A DNA stretch of 64,000 bases from Planctomycetota bacterium (GCA_020638795.1 JACKHW010000004.1:186001-250000), one strand, 5' to 3'. Positions 1 to 8,976 are shown, counted from the stretch's first letter. Numbers and translations: made by a program. Notes: generated by a model from the letters alone, not told the origin.

Positions 1-1265
1 AAGCTCAGGATCGCCGCCGCATTCAAGGCGAGCCCCTTGCCACTCAGCACGAAGTTGCTCCCGATGTCCGGGGTCCCGAGTGCGTCCAGCTGGGGAACTC
101 CGTTGCTGCCGTTGCACCCCACGCCGACACTTTCGAACGCGCCCGCGACGCGGCTCTGCAGCACCGCCTGAATCGCCGCCTGCAAGTCGGTGCGATTGAT
201 CGCCGTTCCACTGTTGCAACCGCTGCCGGACGTCGAGCACCCGCCGTGCGTGTGGATGCCGATCGCCTTGCCCGTCCGGTCGTCGATGACGGGCGAACCG
301 CTGTTGCCACCCTCCGTGTCGACGACGTAGCAAAGGCGAGTCTGCGAAGAGCTGTAGGTCGCGAGCGGACCCGTATGCGTCTGTTGGGTCTGACTACGAT
401 TCCGTTGATCGCGGTCGACGCCGTACCCGGTGATCCGGATCGTCGTACTCGACACAGGTGTGCCTAGTTCGTACCACGAGCCCTGCTTCTCCCCTGGATA
501 GAGGCCGGTATTGCTGTTGCGCACCGTGGCGAAGGCCGTCCAATCTTGGCCGACACCGTTGTTCAGGCGACGCACGCTGCTCACGTCGTACGGATACTGA
601 TCCGACGGAGCGGGCAGTACGATCGATCCCGTGCTCGACGACGGCGGACAGTTGAAGTGCATCTGCTGCGCCGTGTTCGACGTGCAGTGCCCTGCCGTCA
701 AACCGGCGAACTTGCTGATCAGCCACGTCGTGCACCCTGTCGGGAACTGCCGCGCCTGACGCGGATCCGTCGACGGGACACGATCGTCGGTAGGACCGCA
801 CTGTGACTGGATGCCGACGCTGAATGGACGACCCGCTTCGACGGCAACGAGGGACAACCGGTTGTGCATCGTTCCGGGACCGGCCCAGAGTTCGATGTCG
901 ACCGAATCGCCATTGAAACCCGCGGACATGCCGCCGTAGTCCCGGAGGCTCCATGCTTCGAAGAACTGGACGTTCTGGTCCTGGAGCGAAGTCAACGTCA
1001 CGAAGGTGTCGCGCTCGAGCGTACTGTCGCGATCGAAGACGAGGCGTAGCCAATTCGCACCATCGACGCGCACGCGCTGGCGCCACACGACTCGATGCAC
1101 GACATCGTGGTTCGCGAGCGCGCCCGAATCACGGGCGACCGCGACCGTGTCGTAGGGGTTCGGCGCGACCTGCGCCGTTGCATCGACTGCGGTCGAAAGA
1201 ACGGGAAAGGACGAGAGAAGGAGGCTCACGACGAAGGGTCGTGAACGCGGGAATGCATGCAGCAC
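1..1265 (-). CDS. Exported trypsin-fold serine peptidase (partial, C-terminus beyond window)
   Basis: The reading frame is open from a GTG at 1265 to the window edge (421 visible codons). A Sec signal peptide is visible: an Arg-containing N-region, then a hydrophobic FVVSLLLSSFPVLSTAV core ending near DATAQ, so the product is exported. The chymotrypsin-like triad can be read: His193 in LTAGHC, Asp241 in GQDWTAFATV and Ser322 in EGGNSGSP. This is the V8/glutamyl-endopeptidase style (GNSGSP rather than GDSGGP). About 150 residues between the signal and the catalytic domain form an extra N-terminal domain. The start is supported by an AGAGG motif about 8 nt upstream. It lies downstream of, and on the same strand as, the binding protein at 1347-2561. 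Substrate unknown. The domain after residue ~375 is cut off. Confidence 0.85.
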   Translation of the reverse strand, partial: MLHAFPRSRPFVVSLLLSSFPVLSTAVDATAQVAPNPYDTVAVARDSGALANHDVVHRVVWRQRVRVDGANWLRLVFDRDSTLERDTFVTLTSLQDQNVQFFEAWSLRDYGGMSAGFNGDSVDIELWAGPGTMHNRLSLVAVEAGRPFSVGIQSQCGPTDDRVPSTDPRQARQFPTGCTTWLISKFAGLTAGHCTSNTAQQMHFNCPPSSSTGSIVLPAPSDQYPYDVSSVRRLNNGVGQDWTAFATVRNSNTGLYPGEKQGSWYELGTPVSSTTIRITGYGVDRDQRNRSQTQQTHTGPLATYSSSQTRLCYVVDTEGGNSGSPVIDDRTGKAIGIHTHGGCSTSGSGCNSGTAINRTDLQAAIQAVLQSRVAGAFESVGVGCNGSNGVPQLDALGTPDIGSNFVLSGKGLALNAAAILS

Positions 1266-1346
1266 GGTGGTGGCCTCTCGGACGAAAGGGAACTTGTCCG
1301 TGAGACGATAGCGCGATCGCCGCTTCCTCGCCCCCGTCGAGCGTGC

Positions 1347-2561
1347 CTACTTCGATGGACTCGCTTCGTCGTCCGCGGGCGAGAACTCGAGTTTTCCGCG
1401 CAACACGACCGACAGGTATGCGCGCAAGCCACCGTGCGGCCGGCGCTTCGGCCAAGCCATGCGCAGACCATCGAGGTCGAGGACGGGCTCGTGTCCCGCG
1501 AGCGTGGGTTCGAGCTGCGTCGCGACATCGAGACCACCGATCTCGCGATCCACGACGCGTTCGAGCAGTAGGGCGAGCGCGAATCCTTCGAAGACACGCG
1601 ACTCCTGGAGGTCCGTCACGCTGGCTTTCTGCGCCTCGATCGCAGTTCGATAGTCGTTCGCGATCGGCAGGGCGTCGAGCCATGGCCATGGAAAGCTCGA
1701 TGCCACGTACGAGCCGTCCGCTGCATCCCCGAGTGCCTGGACGAGTGCTTGCGCACCGACGTCTGCCGTCATGGCATACCGCACGATGGCGTCCCCGCGT
1801 AGCGCATCGAAGCGTCTCGCGAATCGAAGCGCATGCGTGGCATCACAAAGGAGAAGTACGGCATCCGGCCGTAACTTCTGCATGCCACGGGCTTCGAGCT
1901 TGCCATCACCCGATGCGTCCATGGATATCCACGCGACGGGATGGACGCCTTGACGCTCGAAGACCTTGGACGCGGTCTCACGCAGACTCGATTCTCCATG
2001 TGGCAGTACGATCCCGAGGCGCTCACAACCGTCCCCGACGAGCCGCTTCGTGAGTGCCTCGACGAGAGTTTCGATCGGCGCGCGCATTGTGCTCGGCGCC
2101 CGACGATCCGCGCTCGAGGTCCACGCATCGGGCTCGAAGACGAGCACCGAGTGGTCACGCAACAGCTTGGCCACCTTGGGGTCGCGGAGACGTTCGAGCG
2201 GCGATCCAACGATCAGGTCACAGCGCTTGTCCCCGAGGCGTTGTTCCAGCAGTTCCCGCGTCTTGGCGAGGTCGCCGCGATCGTCGATGGCCGTGAACTC
2301 GAGTGGACGAACACTTCCCTCGATCCCCAACTGTCTGCGCCGAGTCGCCACGAACCCGAACCCGAGTTGCAGACCGCGATGCAGCGCGGCCTGCTCCCGC
2401 GTCAACGCCCCCAGCTGGACGATGCGCACGGGCTCCGGTGTCGAAACGCCTGCTTCTCGTCGTTGGGCGAGCGCCGAAGTCGCGACGAGCACGAATGCGG
2501 CGACGGGACCCGAGACCCGCCGGACCGCTCGGGTCCGGCTCGCGTTGAGGCCGTATCTCAT
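1347..2561 (-). CDS. Periplasmic binding protein type 1 (branched-chain amino-acid-like)
   Basis: 404 residues. The N-terminus has a twin Arg-rich stretch followed by a hydrophobic segment ending ATSALAQ, a plausible Sec signal peptide, so it is probably periplasmic. The body has the alternating alpha/beta character of LivJ-type type 1 binding proteins (IVQLGALT early, LIVGSPLERLRD, GIVLPHGESSLRETA, DAVLLLCDATHALRFARRF). No permease or ATPase genes are adjacent, so it may be a stand-alone sensor or ligand-binding protein rather than part of a transporter. The ATG at 2561 follows AAGGA at good spacing; longer in-frame extensions run antisense through deoC and are rejected. It is divergent from deoC. 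Confidence 0.75.
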   Translation of the reverse strand: MRYGLNASRTRAVRRVSGPVAAFVLVATSALAQRREAGVSTPEPVRIVQLGALTREQAALHRGLQLGFGFVATRRRQLGIEGSVRPLEFTAIDDRGDLAKTRELLEQRLGDKRCDLIVGSPLERLRDPKVAKLLRDHSVLVFEPDAWTSSADRRAPSTMRAPIETLVEALTKRLVGDGCERLGIVLPHGESSLRETASKVFERQGVHPVAWISMDASGDGKLEARGMQKLRPDAVLLLCDATHALRFARRFDALRGDAIVRYAMTADVGAQALVQALGDAADGSYVASSFPWPWLDALPIANDYRTAIEAQKASVTDLQESRVFEGFALALLLERVVDREIGGLDVATQLEPTLAGHEPVLDLDGLRMAWPKRRPHGGLRAYLSVVLRGKLEFSPADDEASPSK

Positions 2562-2613
2562 GCGTTCCTTATCGAGACCTGGTGGGGTGTCCCCGAAGTC
2601 GCCCGTCGTCGCA

Positions 2614-2636
2614 TTTTTGGACAAGCGACCCAAAAA
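2614..2636. promoter_or_regulatory. Inverted repeat in divergent promoter region
   Basis: TTTTTGG (2614-2620) and CCAAAAA (2630-2636) form a perfect 7-bp inverted repeat with a 9-nt spacer, in the 133-nt gap between the divergent binding-protein gene and deoC. A second small GC palindrome (CGCGGG/CCCGCG, 2642-2658) follows. The AT-rich arms stand out against the local composition and could be an operator or promoter element; this is inference. Confidence 0.3.
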
Positions 2637-2694
2637 CGTGGCGCGGGGTGGACCCGCGATCGCTTGGATCGGGCCGTTCTGCCATGATCCGGCC

Positions 2695-3606
2695 ATGGAC
2701 TCCGCGCAACCGTCGGCCAGAAGCTCGTTCGATGCACGCGAGGTGACGATCGACGAGGTCGCACTCAGAGGTCGCGCTGCCGACCTCGGCAAGCGCTCGA
2801 TCAAGAACGACGCCAAGCGGCAAGGGATCGCAATGGCCATGTCGATGGTCGACTTGACGACCCTCGAAGGCGCCGACACGCCGGGTCGTGTGCGCCGCCT
2901 CTGCCGTCGGGCGATTTCACCGGGCGCAGGCCTCCCACCCGTCGCCGCCGTCTGTGTGTATCCGCGACTCGTTCCGGTCGCACGGCGCGAAGTCGACGGC
3001 ACTCCGGTCCGAGTGTGTGCCGTCGCGTCCGGGTTTCCCGCGGGCCAGGTTCCGCTCGGGATCAAACTCGAGGACACGAAAGCAGCCGTCGAAGACGGCG
3101 CCGAAGAGATCGACATCGTCATCGCACGCGGTTCGTTGCTCGCAGGAGATCTCGAGCGCGTGCACGACGAGATCGCGGCCCTCGCCGAAGCCGCGGGACC
3201 GGCGTGCCTCAAGGTGATTCTCGAAACCGGCGAACTCGGCAGCTTCGACCAGATCGCGAACGCGGCGTGGGTCGCGTGCCGAGCCGGCGCGGACTTCGTG
3301 AAGACGAGTACGGGCAAGGTCTCGATCAACTCGACTCCTGCCACCGCCTTGTGTCTGCTGCACGTCGTGCGGGATTACGCGGCCAAGACCGGCCGCATCG
3401 TCGGAGTCAAGTGCGCGGGCGGTATCCGCTCTTCGAAGGAAGCGCTGCACTACCTCGTTCTCGTGAACGAAACGCTCGGACCGTCGTGGCTCGTGCAGTC
3501 ACGCTTCCGCATCGGCGCGAGTTCGCTCGTCGACGACCTCGTCCGCCAGATGTGCAAGATGCAAACCGGTCGCTACGTGGGCTTCGACGACGTTGTTCGT
3601 GATTGA
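2695..3606 (+). CDS. deoC: Deoxyribose-phosphate aldolase
   Basis: 303 residues. It splits 2-deoxyribose-5-phosphate into glyceraldehyde-3-phosphate and acetaldehyde (class I Schiff-base aldolase, cytosolic TIM barrel). Family motifs are in order: VCVYPRLVPVAR, ASGFPAG, the EEIDIVI acidic strand, the Schiff-base lysine in DFVKTSTG, and the second lysine in GVKCAGGIRS. The chosen ATG at 2695 gives a normal N-terminal extension; longer extensions run back over the divergent gene. Two aldehyde dehydrogenase genes follow directly (34 nt and 14 nt gaps), so the acetaldehyde released is probably oxidised by the next gene product. The substrate partnership is inferred from operon order. Confidence 0.95.
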   Translation: MDSAQPSARSSFDAREVTIDEVALRGRAADLGKRSIKNDAKRQGIAMAMSMVDLTTLEGADTPGRVRRLCRRAISPGAGLPPVAAVCVYPRLVPVARREVDGTPVRVCAVASGFPAGQVPLGIKLEDTKAAVEDGAEEIDIVIARGSLLAGDLERVHDEIAALAEAAGPACLKVILETGELGSFDQIANAAWVACRAGADFVKTSTGKVSINSTPATALCLLHVVRDYAAKTGRIVGVKCAGGIRSSKEALHYLVLVNETLGPSWLVQSRFRIGASSLVDDLVRQMCKMQTGRYVGFDDVVRD

Positions 3607-3640
3607 GGATCGTTCGAGATCGCGTGCGGGAGGAAGAACG

Positions 3641-5146
3641 ATGACCGAAAGCCAAGAGAGCCTGTCGACTGTGAAAGCCGGGCGCCCGAAGCATCCCTTC
3701 GCCGAAGCTCCGACACACTGGGACTACGCCCCCAGTCTCGAAGACCGCAGTCTCGCCCGCCTCGAGTCCCGCACGCGACTCTTCATCGACGGTCAGTGGC
3801 GCGACACGCGTCGGCGCTTTCCGACGATCGATCCATCGACCGAAGAGACCCTCGCCGAAGTCGCGCTCGCCGGGCCCAAGGACGTCGACGACGCCGTCAC
3901 GGCGGCTCGACGCGCATTGCCGAAGTGGGCAGGGCTACCCGGTGGCAAGCGCGCGAAGTTGCTCTTCGCCGTGGCGCGCATCCTTCAGGAGCGCAGCCGT
4001 GAGTTCGCAGTGCTCGAGACGCTCGACAATGGCAAGCCGATCCGTGAATCGCGCGACTTCGACGTCGTGATGGCGGCGCAGCATTTCTTCTACTACGCGG
4101 GTTGGGCGGACAAACTCGACTACGCCGTGTCCCGTGCCGCGAAGGCACCGGCACCGATTGGCGTATGCGGCCAGATCATCCCGTGGAACTTCCCGCTGCT
4201 CATGGCGGCGTGGAAGCTCGCTCCGGCGCTCGCCGTCGGTTGCACGTGCATCCTCAAGCCTGCAGAAACGACACCGCTCACCGCGATACGCCTCTGCGAG
4301 ATCTTCCAAGAAGCCGGTATCCCGCCGGGCGTCGTCAACGTCGTCACCGGTGCCGGCAAAACGGGGCAGACCATCGTGCAGCACCCGGACATCGACAAGA
4401 TCGCGTTCACCGGGAGCACCGAAGTCGGCAAGGAGATCCAACGAAGCGTCGCGGGGACGAGAAAGCGGTTGTCCCTCGAACTCGGCGGCAAGGCTGCGCA
4501 CATCATCTTCGAGGATGCGCCACTCGACGAAGCCGTCGAAGGCATCGTCCAGGGCATCTGGTTCAACCAAGGCCAGGTCTGCTGCGCGGGCTCGCGACTG
4601 TTCGTCCAGGAGAGCGTCGAACATCGAGTGCTCGAACTCCTCGACGCACGCATGCGCACGATCCGGGTCGGCAATCCACTCGACAAGAACACCGACCTCG
4701 GTGCACTCAACTCGCGCGAGCAGTTCGAAAAGGTCCAGCAGTGGCTCGCGATCGGCGAAGAAGAAGGCGCGACCAGGCGGGCGCCCGAAATCGCCTTGCC
4801 GTCCAAAGGCTATTGGTGCGCGCCGACGTTGCTCGAGCACGTGACCCCGACGATGCGTGTCGCGCAAGAAGAGATCTTCGGCCCCGTGCTCGCGGTGCTG
4901 ACGTTCCGCACACCGGACGAAGCGATCGCGAAGGCCAACAACTCGCTCTACGGACTGAGCGCCGGAGTCTGGACCGACAAGGGCAGCAAGGTCTTCGACA
5001 CGATCCGGCGATTGCGCGCGGGAGTCGTTTGGGGCAACTGCTACAACCGCTTCGACGCTTCGTCCCCGTTCGGCGGGTACAAGGAGAGCGGCTTCGGTCG
5101 CGAAGGCGGCTTGCACGGCCTCCATCCCTACCTCGCGAGTTCTTGA
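3641..5146 (+). CDS. NAD(P)-dependent aldehyde dehydrogenase
   Basis: 501 residues, normal for the ALDH superfamily. Motifs: Rossmann region IPWNFPLLMAAWKLAPAL followed by KPAETTPL, FTGSTEVGK, the general-base glutamate in LELGGKAAH, the catalytic Cys in FNQGQVCCAGSR and the C-terminal EEIFGPVL. The ATG at 3641 follows GGGAGGAAG; an earlier in-frame start would overlap deoC. By position it is likely to oxidise the acetaldehyde made by DeoC. The exact aldehyde range cannot be read from sequence. Confidence 0.93.
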   Translation: MTESQESLSTVKAGRPKHPFAEAPTHWDYAPSLEDRSLARLESRTRLFIDGQWRDTRRRFPTIDPSTEETLAEVALAGPKDVDDAVTAARRALPKWAGLPGGKRAKLLFAVARILQERSREFAVLETLDNGKPIRESRDFDVVMAAQHFFYYAGWADKLDYAVSRAAKAPAPIGVCGQIIPWNFPLLMAAWKLAPALAVGCTCILKPAETTPLTAIRLCEIFQEAGIPPGVVNVVTGAGKTGQTIVQHPDIDKIAFTGSTEVGKEIQRSVAGTRKRLSLELGGKAAHIIFEDAPLDEAVEGIVQGIWFNQGQVCCAGSRLFVQESVEHRVLELLDARMRTIRVGNPLDKNTDLGALNSREQFEKVQQWLAIGEEEGATRRAPEIALPSKGYWCAPTLLEHVTPTMRVAQEEIFGPVLAVLTFRTPDEAIAKANNSLYGLSAGVWTDKGSKVFDTIRRLRAGVVWGNCYNRFDASSPFGGYKESGFGREGGLHGLHPYLASS

Positions 5147-5160
5147 TCGAGCCACGCAAC

Positions 5161-6057
5161 ATGCCACGCAACATGACCGACGCGACGATCCACAAGACGT
5201 TCAAGCTCTACATCGACGGCGCATTCCCGCGCAGCGAGTCGGGGCGCACGAGCGCGATCCACGATCCCAGAAAGAAGTCGAACGGAGTCCCGCTCGCACA
5301 AGTTGCGCGAGCTTCGCGCAAGGACTTGCGAAACGCGGTGCAGGGCGCACGCGGTGCGTTCGAGGGATGGGCCGGAGCACCGGCTTTCTTGCGCGGACAG
5401 ATTCTGTACCGCATGGCCGAGATGCTCGATCATCGAGCCAGTTCGTTCGCGGATGCGCTCGTGCGCTATCACGGCGCGACCCGCGCCGCGGCGATGCGCG
5501 AAGCGGAGGCGAGTGCGACGCGACTGCTCTTCTATGCCGGTTGCTGTGACAAACTCGCCCAGTTGCTCGGTACGGTCAATCCTGTCGTCGGCCCGTACTT
5601 CAACTTCTCGATGCCCGAGCCGACTGGCGTCGTTGCGGCTCTACCACCGCGCATGCCACCACTGCTCGGCCTCGTGTCGTGCGTCGCGCCACTGCTCGTC
5701 CCGGGAAACACCGTCGTCGCGGTCGTCGAGGTCGAAGCCGCACCGATCGCACTCGACTTCGCCGAAGTCGTCGCCACGAGCGACGTGCCGAAGGGCGTGC
5801 TTCAGATCCTGACCGGCGATCGTGCAGAACTCGTCCCCCACGTTGCGACGCATCGCGATCTCGATGGCACGTTGCTGGTGACCGACGACGAAACCGAGCG
5901 CCTCCTCGTCGAATCCGAGGCGAGCGACCACGTGAAGCGCGGCCGAACCATCGATGTGGGCACACCGGCGCGTTGGCACGCCGACTCGAGTCGCGGCATC
6001 GAGTGGATCGAGCCGTTCGTCGAGATCAAGACTGCCTGGCACAGCATGGGCCGCTGA
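5161..6057 (+). CDS. Truncated aldehyde dehydrogenase paralogue lacking the catalytic domain
   Basis: 298 residues. The N-terminal half aligns by eye with the ALDH coenzyme-binding domain (YIDGAFPRSESG start, PEPTGVVAALPPRMPPLLGL in the place of the usual PWNFP region, VPKGVLQILTGDRAELV). There is no FTGS loop, no GGK glutamate motif and no catalytic Cys motif. After ~250 residues the chain jumps to a tail, GIEWIEPFVEIKTAWH, that resembles the C-terminal oligomerisation strand of ALDHs. An internal deletion of the catalytic domain is therefore likely, with the frame kept open and codon bias normal. It may be a structural or regulatory partner of the full-length enzyme. Start 5161 or 5173 (both ATG). 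Confidence 0.8.
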   Translation: MPRNMTDATIHKTFKLYIDGAFPRSESGRTSAIHDPRKKSNGVPLAQVARASRKDLRNAVQGARGAFEGWAGAPAFLRGQILYRMAEMLDHRASSFADALVRYHGATRAAAMREAEASATRLLFYAGCCDKLAQLLGTVNPVVGPYFNFSMPEPTGVVAALPPRMPPLLGLVSCVAPLLVPGNTVVAVVEVEAAPIALDFAEVVATSDVPKGVLQILTGDRAELVPHVATHRDLDGTLLVTDDETERLLVESEASDHVKRGRTIDVGTPARWHADSSRGIEWIEPFVEIKTAWHSMGR

Positions 6058-6094
6058 TCGCGTCGCACGCCGAGTGCCCCCCGTCAGGAGATCG

Positions 6095-7027
6095 TCAGTC
6101 CGCCGCTTCTGGCGATGGAATGAGCAGCACCGGGCATTCGACCGCGCGCAGGGTCTTCTCGGCGATCGAACCGAGCATCAATCGATCGAAGCCACCGTAG
6201 TGGTGCGAGCCGAGGACCAGCAGATCGACGTGCTCCTGCTCGACGTATTCGGCGATGCGATTCCACGCCTGGCCTTCGAACATCTTGGTCGTGACCTGCA
6301 GACCTTCGTCTACCCACGGCTTGACGATCGCCGCGAGTTCGTCGCGGATCTCGTGACGGCGCTCTTCGATGCGCTTTTCGACTTCGGAAGTCACGACGGG
6401 CATCGAGTAGCCACCCCCCGGGACGGCAACGACGCTCGTCGGCAAGAACCATGGATCGCTCTCGAACACGTGTAGCACTTCACCGTGAATGTCGAGCCCG
6501 CGCTTCTTGGCATCGCGCAACAGATCCGCGAATGCCTCGCGTGCCGCGCCGGTCGCTTCGCCGAGGTCGGTCGCGAGCACGATCCGTTGAAGTTCGCCGT
6601 CGCGCTGGGCGGCCTTGCCCTTGACGATGCACAGCGGTTTGGTCGTGTGCCGCAGAACGCGCTGCACTTCGCTACCCAGCAGGAGTCGTTGGAAGCCCTT
6701 ACGACCGTGGCTCCCCATCACGACGAGATCTGGATTCCATTCCTTCACCTCTTCGAGCACGCATTCTTCGACGGTGCCCTGATGGATCGCGCGGTCCATC
6801 CCGAAGTCCTTCGAACCGAACTCATCGATCATCGCGCCGAGCATCGAGTTCGCGGCTTCCGTCAAGTGATCGATGCTCAGGAGGTCGGCGTAAAACATCG
6901 TCGTTTCATTGACGAGAACGTTCAGAACACGGGCATTCGCGCCCTTGCCGGCCAGCTTTTTCGCAAAGCGGACAACGGCCTTCGAAGCCTCGCCGCCCTC
7001 GATCGGGATCAGGAGTTTTTGATACAC
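6095..7027 (-). CDS. Tandem universal stress protein (UspA family)
   Basis: 310 residues holding two Usp domains. Domain 1 (about 1-140) has the ATP-binding signature GSHGRKGFQRLLLGS; domain 2 (about 148-305) ends with GSHHYGGFDRLMLGSIAEK. Both keep the G-2X-G-9X-G(S/T) pattern (the second in variant form), so nucleotide binding is expected. Typical roles are stress survival and metabolic adaptation; the specific role here is unknown. The 37 nt to the 3' end of the ALDH-like gene hold no obvious hairpin. Confidence 0.93.
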   Translation of the reverse strand: MYQKLLIPIEGGEASKAVVRFAKKLAGKGANARVLNVLVNETTMFYADLLSIDHLTEAANSMLGAMIDEFGSKDFGMDRAIHQGTVEECVLEEVKEWNPDLVVMGSHGRKGFQRLLLGSEVQRVLRHTTKPLCIVKGKAAQRDGELQRIVLATDLGEATGAAREAFADLLRDAKKRGLDIHGEVLHVFESDPWFLPTSVVAVPGGGYSMPVVTSEVEKRIEERRHEIRDELAAIVKPWVDEGLQVTTKMFEGQAWNRIAEYVEQEHVDLLVLGSHHYGGFDRLMLGSIAEKTLRAVECPVLLIPSPEAAD

Positions 7028-7239
7028 GATGCACCTCTTGGGTCCGGACTCTCGGCTCGAAACGATTGGCCCGAGACGATGGTTTGGATCAGACTAAAGC
7101 AAACACACGACATCGATAGACCATCAGCAACGCGCATGCCAACGTCATGCGACGGAATGACGGGGCGTTCCTGTCCGCCTTCTCCGCACCCTTCTCCGCA
7201 CCCCTGAGAGAACCCCCTCTCACGTTCGCGAGGCCCGAG

Positions 7240-7836
7240 ATGCAAAGCGCTGAGATTCGAACGTTCGTCGCGCTGCGATTCGACGCGGCCTTCCTCGATG
7301 GGCTCGTGCGGCAAGCGGAACGGGTCCGCGGGGCTCTGTCCGACAGGGCTCGCGAGCTGCGCTTCGTCGACCCCGGTCACTTGCATGCGACCGTGCGCTT
7401 CCTCGGATCGACTACCGACGTGGCACTCGGCACGATCGCGACACGCCTCGCTCGCATTGCCGAGGGCACGAGCAGCTTCGCGGTCGAGACGACCGGGGTC
7501 GGCTGCTTCGCGTCCCGCGGCCGTGTGCGCGTCGTCTGGCTCGGATTCGAAGCGACGACTCGAGATGCATCGCCACTCGATAGACTCCACCAAGAGGTCG
7601 AGGCGGCGGCGCGCGGCGCAGGATACGAGGCGGACACGTCCCCCTTCGCCGCCCATGTCACACTCGCCCGCGTGCGTCGAGGCCGACGAGTCGCCCGAGG
7701 CAACACGGACGTACGACTCGAACCCATCCGCGGCACGTGCATCGGCATCGATCTCCTCGAAAGTCGGCTGGGCGCGGCACCGCAGGCGCGCTACCACACG
7801 CTGGGCGCGTACGCGTTTGCGACTTCGGCGAGCTGA
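7240..7836 (+). CDS. thpR: RNA 2',3'-cyclic phosphodiesterase (2H family, ThpR-like)
   Basis: 198 residues. Both HxTx catalytic motifs of the 2H phosphoesterase fold are present: HATVRF near residue 47 and HVTLAR near residue 142. The opening RTFVALRFDAAFLDGL is typical of ThpR/LigT. The enzyme hydrolyses 2',3'-cyclic phosphodiester ends of RNA. The ATG at 7240 with GAGG nearby is preferred; an upstream ATG at 7147 would add 31 low-complexity residues. It starts about 210 nt from the divergent usp gene; both promoters must lie in that gap. Confidence 0.85.
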   Translation: MQSAEIRTFVALRFDAAFLDGLVRQAERVRGALSDRARELRFVDPGHLHATVRFLGSTTDVALGTIATRLARIAEGTSSFAVETTGVGCFASRGRVRVVWLGFEATTRDASPLDRLHQEVEAAARGAGYEADTSPFAAHVTLARVRRGRRVARGNTDVRLEPIRGTCIGIDLLESRLGAAPQARYHTLGAYAFATSAS

Positions 7837-7910
7837 TGGTTCGGCCGGGCTGCTTGCACGACTTTGTCAGGTTTCCGCGCTCCGCTGGGGCTGCGGCGTC
7901 CGTGCTGGTG

Positions 7911-7997
7911 CTTCCCTTCCCTTCGCTTCCCTTCCCTTCCCTGCCCTCCCTTGCTGTCCCTTCCCTGCACTGCCCTCCCTTGCTGTCCCTTCCCTCG
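7911..7997. repeat. Polypyrimidine tandem repeat (CCCTT-like, with 26-nt duplication)
   Basis: Nearly pure C/T on the plus strand: degenerate CTTCC/CCCTT pentamers, then two identical 26-nt blocks at 7941-7966 and 7970-7995 (29-nt period). It sits just after thpR and runs into the first palindromic repeat. Mirror-symmetric polypyrimidine DNA of this type can form triplex structures and is prone to slippage; no coding potential is seen. Confidence 0.85.
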
Positions 7998-8124
7998 GCT
8001 CGAGCTCCGAGAAGCGCGGGGGCGGGCCTGCCGCCGGCTCTCGTCGATCGCGCCGGTCGCCCAGAAAGGCGACCGACCGACGCGAGAGCGACGAGAGGCG
8101 CGGGGCAGGCGGGAGGGGCCGTCC
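7987..8124 (+). repeat. Palindromic REP-like repeat, copy 1
   Basis: A 138-nt unit repeated in inverted orientation at 10709-10848, with only a few differences. It is strongly self-complementary: CTCTCGTCG at 8038-8046 pairs with CGACGAGAG at 8089-8097, and inside that GGTCGCC pairs with GGCGACC around a CAGAAA loop. A small CTCGG/CCGAG hairpin lies at the 5' end. It has the size and structure of a repetitive extragenic palindrome module and lies about 160 nt upstream of a RAYT-type transposase, the enzyme class linked to such repeats. Whether further copies exist in the genome cannot be seen here. Confidence 0.75.
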
Positions 8125-8286
8125 AAAGTTGACGGCGCAGCGATCGAAACGCACATCCAACTTCGCGTATTCGATCGTTGCTTTCATGGAAGTGTGCGGT
8201 AGCATGATGCGAACAACATGTGCTGATTCAAAAGTCGCGTCGCTAACCGCGTCGACTCCGTGACGGCTCCACACTGGGAACGCAGG

Positions 8287-8976
8287 ATGAGATCTCGAAC
8301 GAAGAAGCGCGGCGTGCAGGGAATGCTGTTCGGGCCGGGTCGCGGCGGGAAGCGACTCGGCGCCGGTCGCAAACCGAAGGGTGAACGCGCAGGAGTCTCC
8401 CACGCGGCTCGCACGAAGCTCGCGAAGCGCTTCCCTGTGCACGTCACGATGCGCATCGCTGCAGGGCTGCCGTCGCTGCGGGATAATCACACCGAGCAGT
8501 CCTTGCGCGCGGTCTTCTGTTCGATGAAGCCTCGCCGCGGCTTTCGCATCGTGCACTACTCGATCCAGACCAATCACGTGCACCTGATCGTCGAAGCGGA
8601 GAGCACGACCACGCTCTCGCGCGGCATGCAATCCCTCGCGATCCGCATGGCGCAGACGCTCAACGGGGACTGGGGCCGCAAGGGAAAGGTCTTCGGCGAT
8701 CGCTACCACGCTTCGATCCTCGATAGTCCGCGGCGAGTGCGCAACGCGATCCTCTACGTGCTCAAGAATGCGTGGAAGCACGGGCGGGACGTGCGCGGGG
8801 TGCTCGACCGGTTCGCTTCGGGTTGGTGTTTCTCGGGTTGGCGCGAGAAGGTCAAGGTGAACGGAGTCGACGACTTCGAAGTCCCGGTCGAGGATCCACG
8901 GACCTGGCTCCTGCGCGTCGGTTGGAAGAGGCACGGCCGCATCGGCATCCACGAGCTGCCGAAGTCGTCGCCGTGA
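8287..8976 (+). CDS. REP-associated tyrosine transposase (RAYT, Y1 HUH family)
   Basis: 229 residues. It has an N-terminal basic, AT-hook-like GGKRLGAGRKPKG stretch (about 16-30). The Y1 transposase core follows: PVHVTMRI strand, the HUH metal motif in TNHVHLIVE, then GKVFGDRYHASIL with the likely nucleophilic Tyr, and YVLKNAWKHG. These single-strand nucleases act on palindromic DNA ends. It is flanked by inverted copies of a palindromic repeat (7987-8124 and 10709-10848), the expected substrate type. The ATG at 8287 is chosen; a GTG at 8260 would add nine residues. The gene looks intact. Confidence 0.88.
   Translation: MRSRTKKRGVQGMLFGPGRGGKRLGAGRKPKGERAGVSHAARTKLAKRFPVHVTMRIAAGLPSLRDNHTEQSLRAVFCSMKPRRGFRIVHYSIQTNHVHLIVEAESTTTLSRGMQSLAIRMAQTLNGDWGRKGKVFGDRYHASILDSPRRVRNAILYVLKNAWKHGRDVRGVLDRFASGWCFSGWREKVKVNGVDDFEVPVEDPRTWLLRVGWKRHGRIGIHELPKSSP

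Noticed and set aside
2562..3344. N-terminal extension of the binding-protein gene over deoC
   Set aside because: It runs antisense to deoC; the ATG at 2561 with AAGGA and a signal peptide explains the start.
7837..8286. Hypothetical proteins in the polypyrimidine/palindrome region
   Set aside because: Frames there are low complexity Pro/Leu/Arg and lie in repeats; no start, RBS or domain supports a gene.
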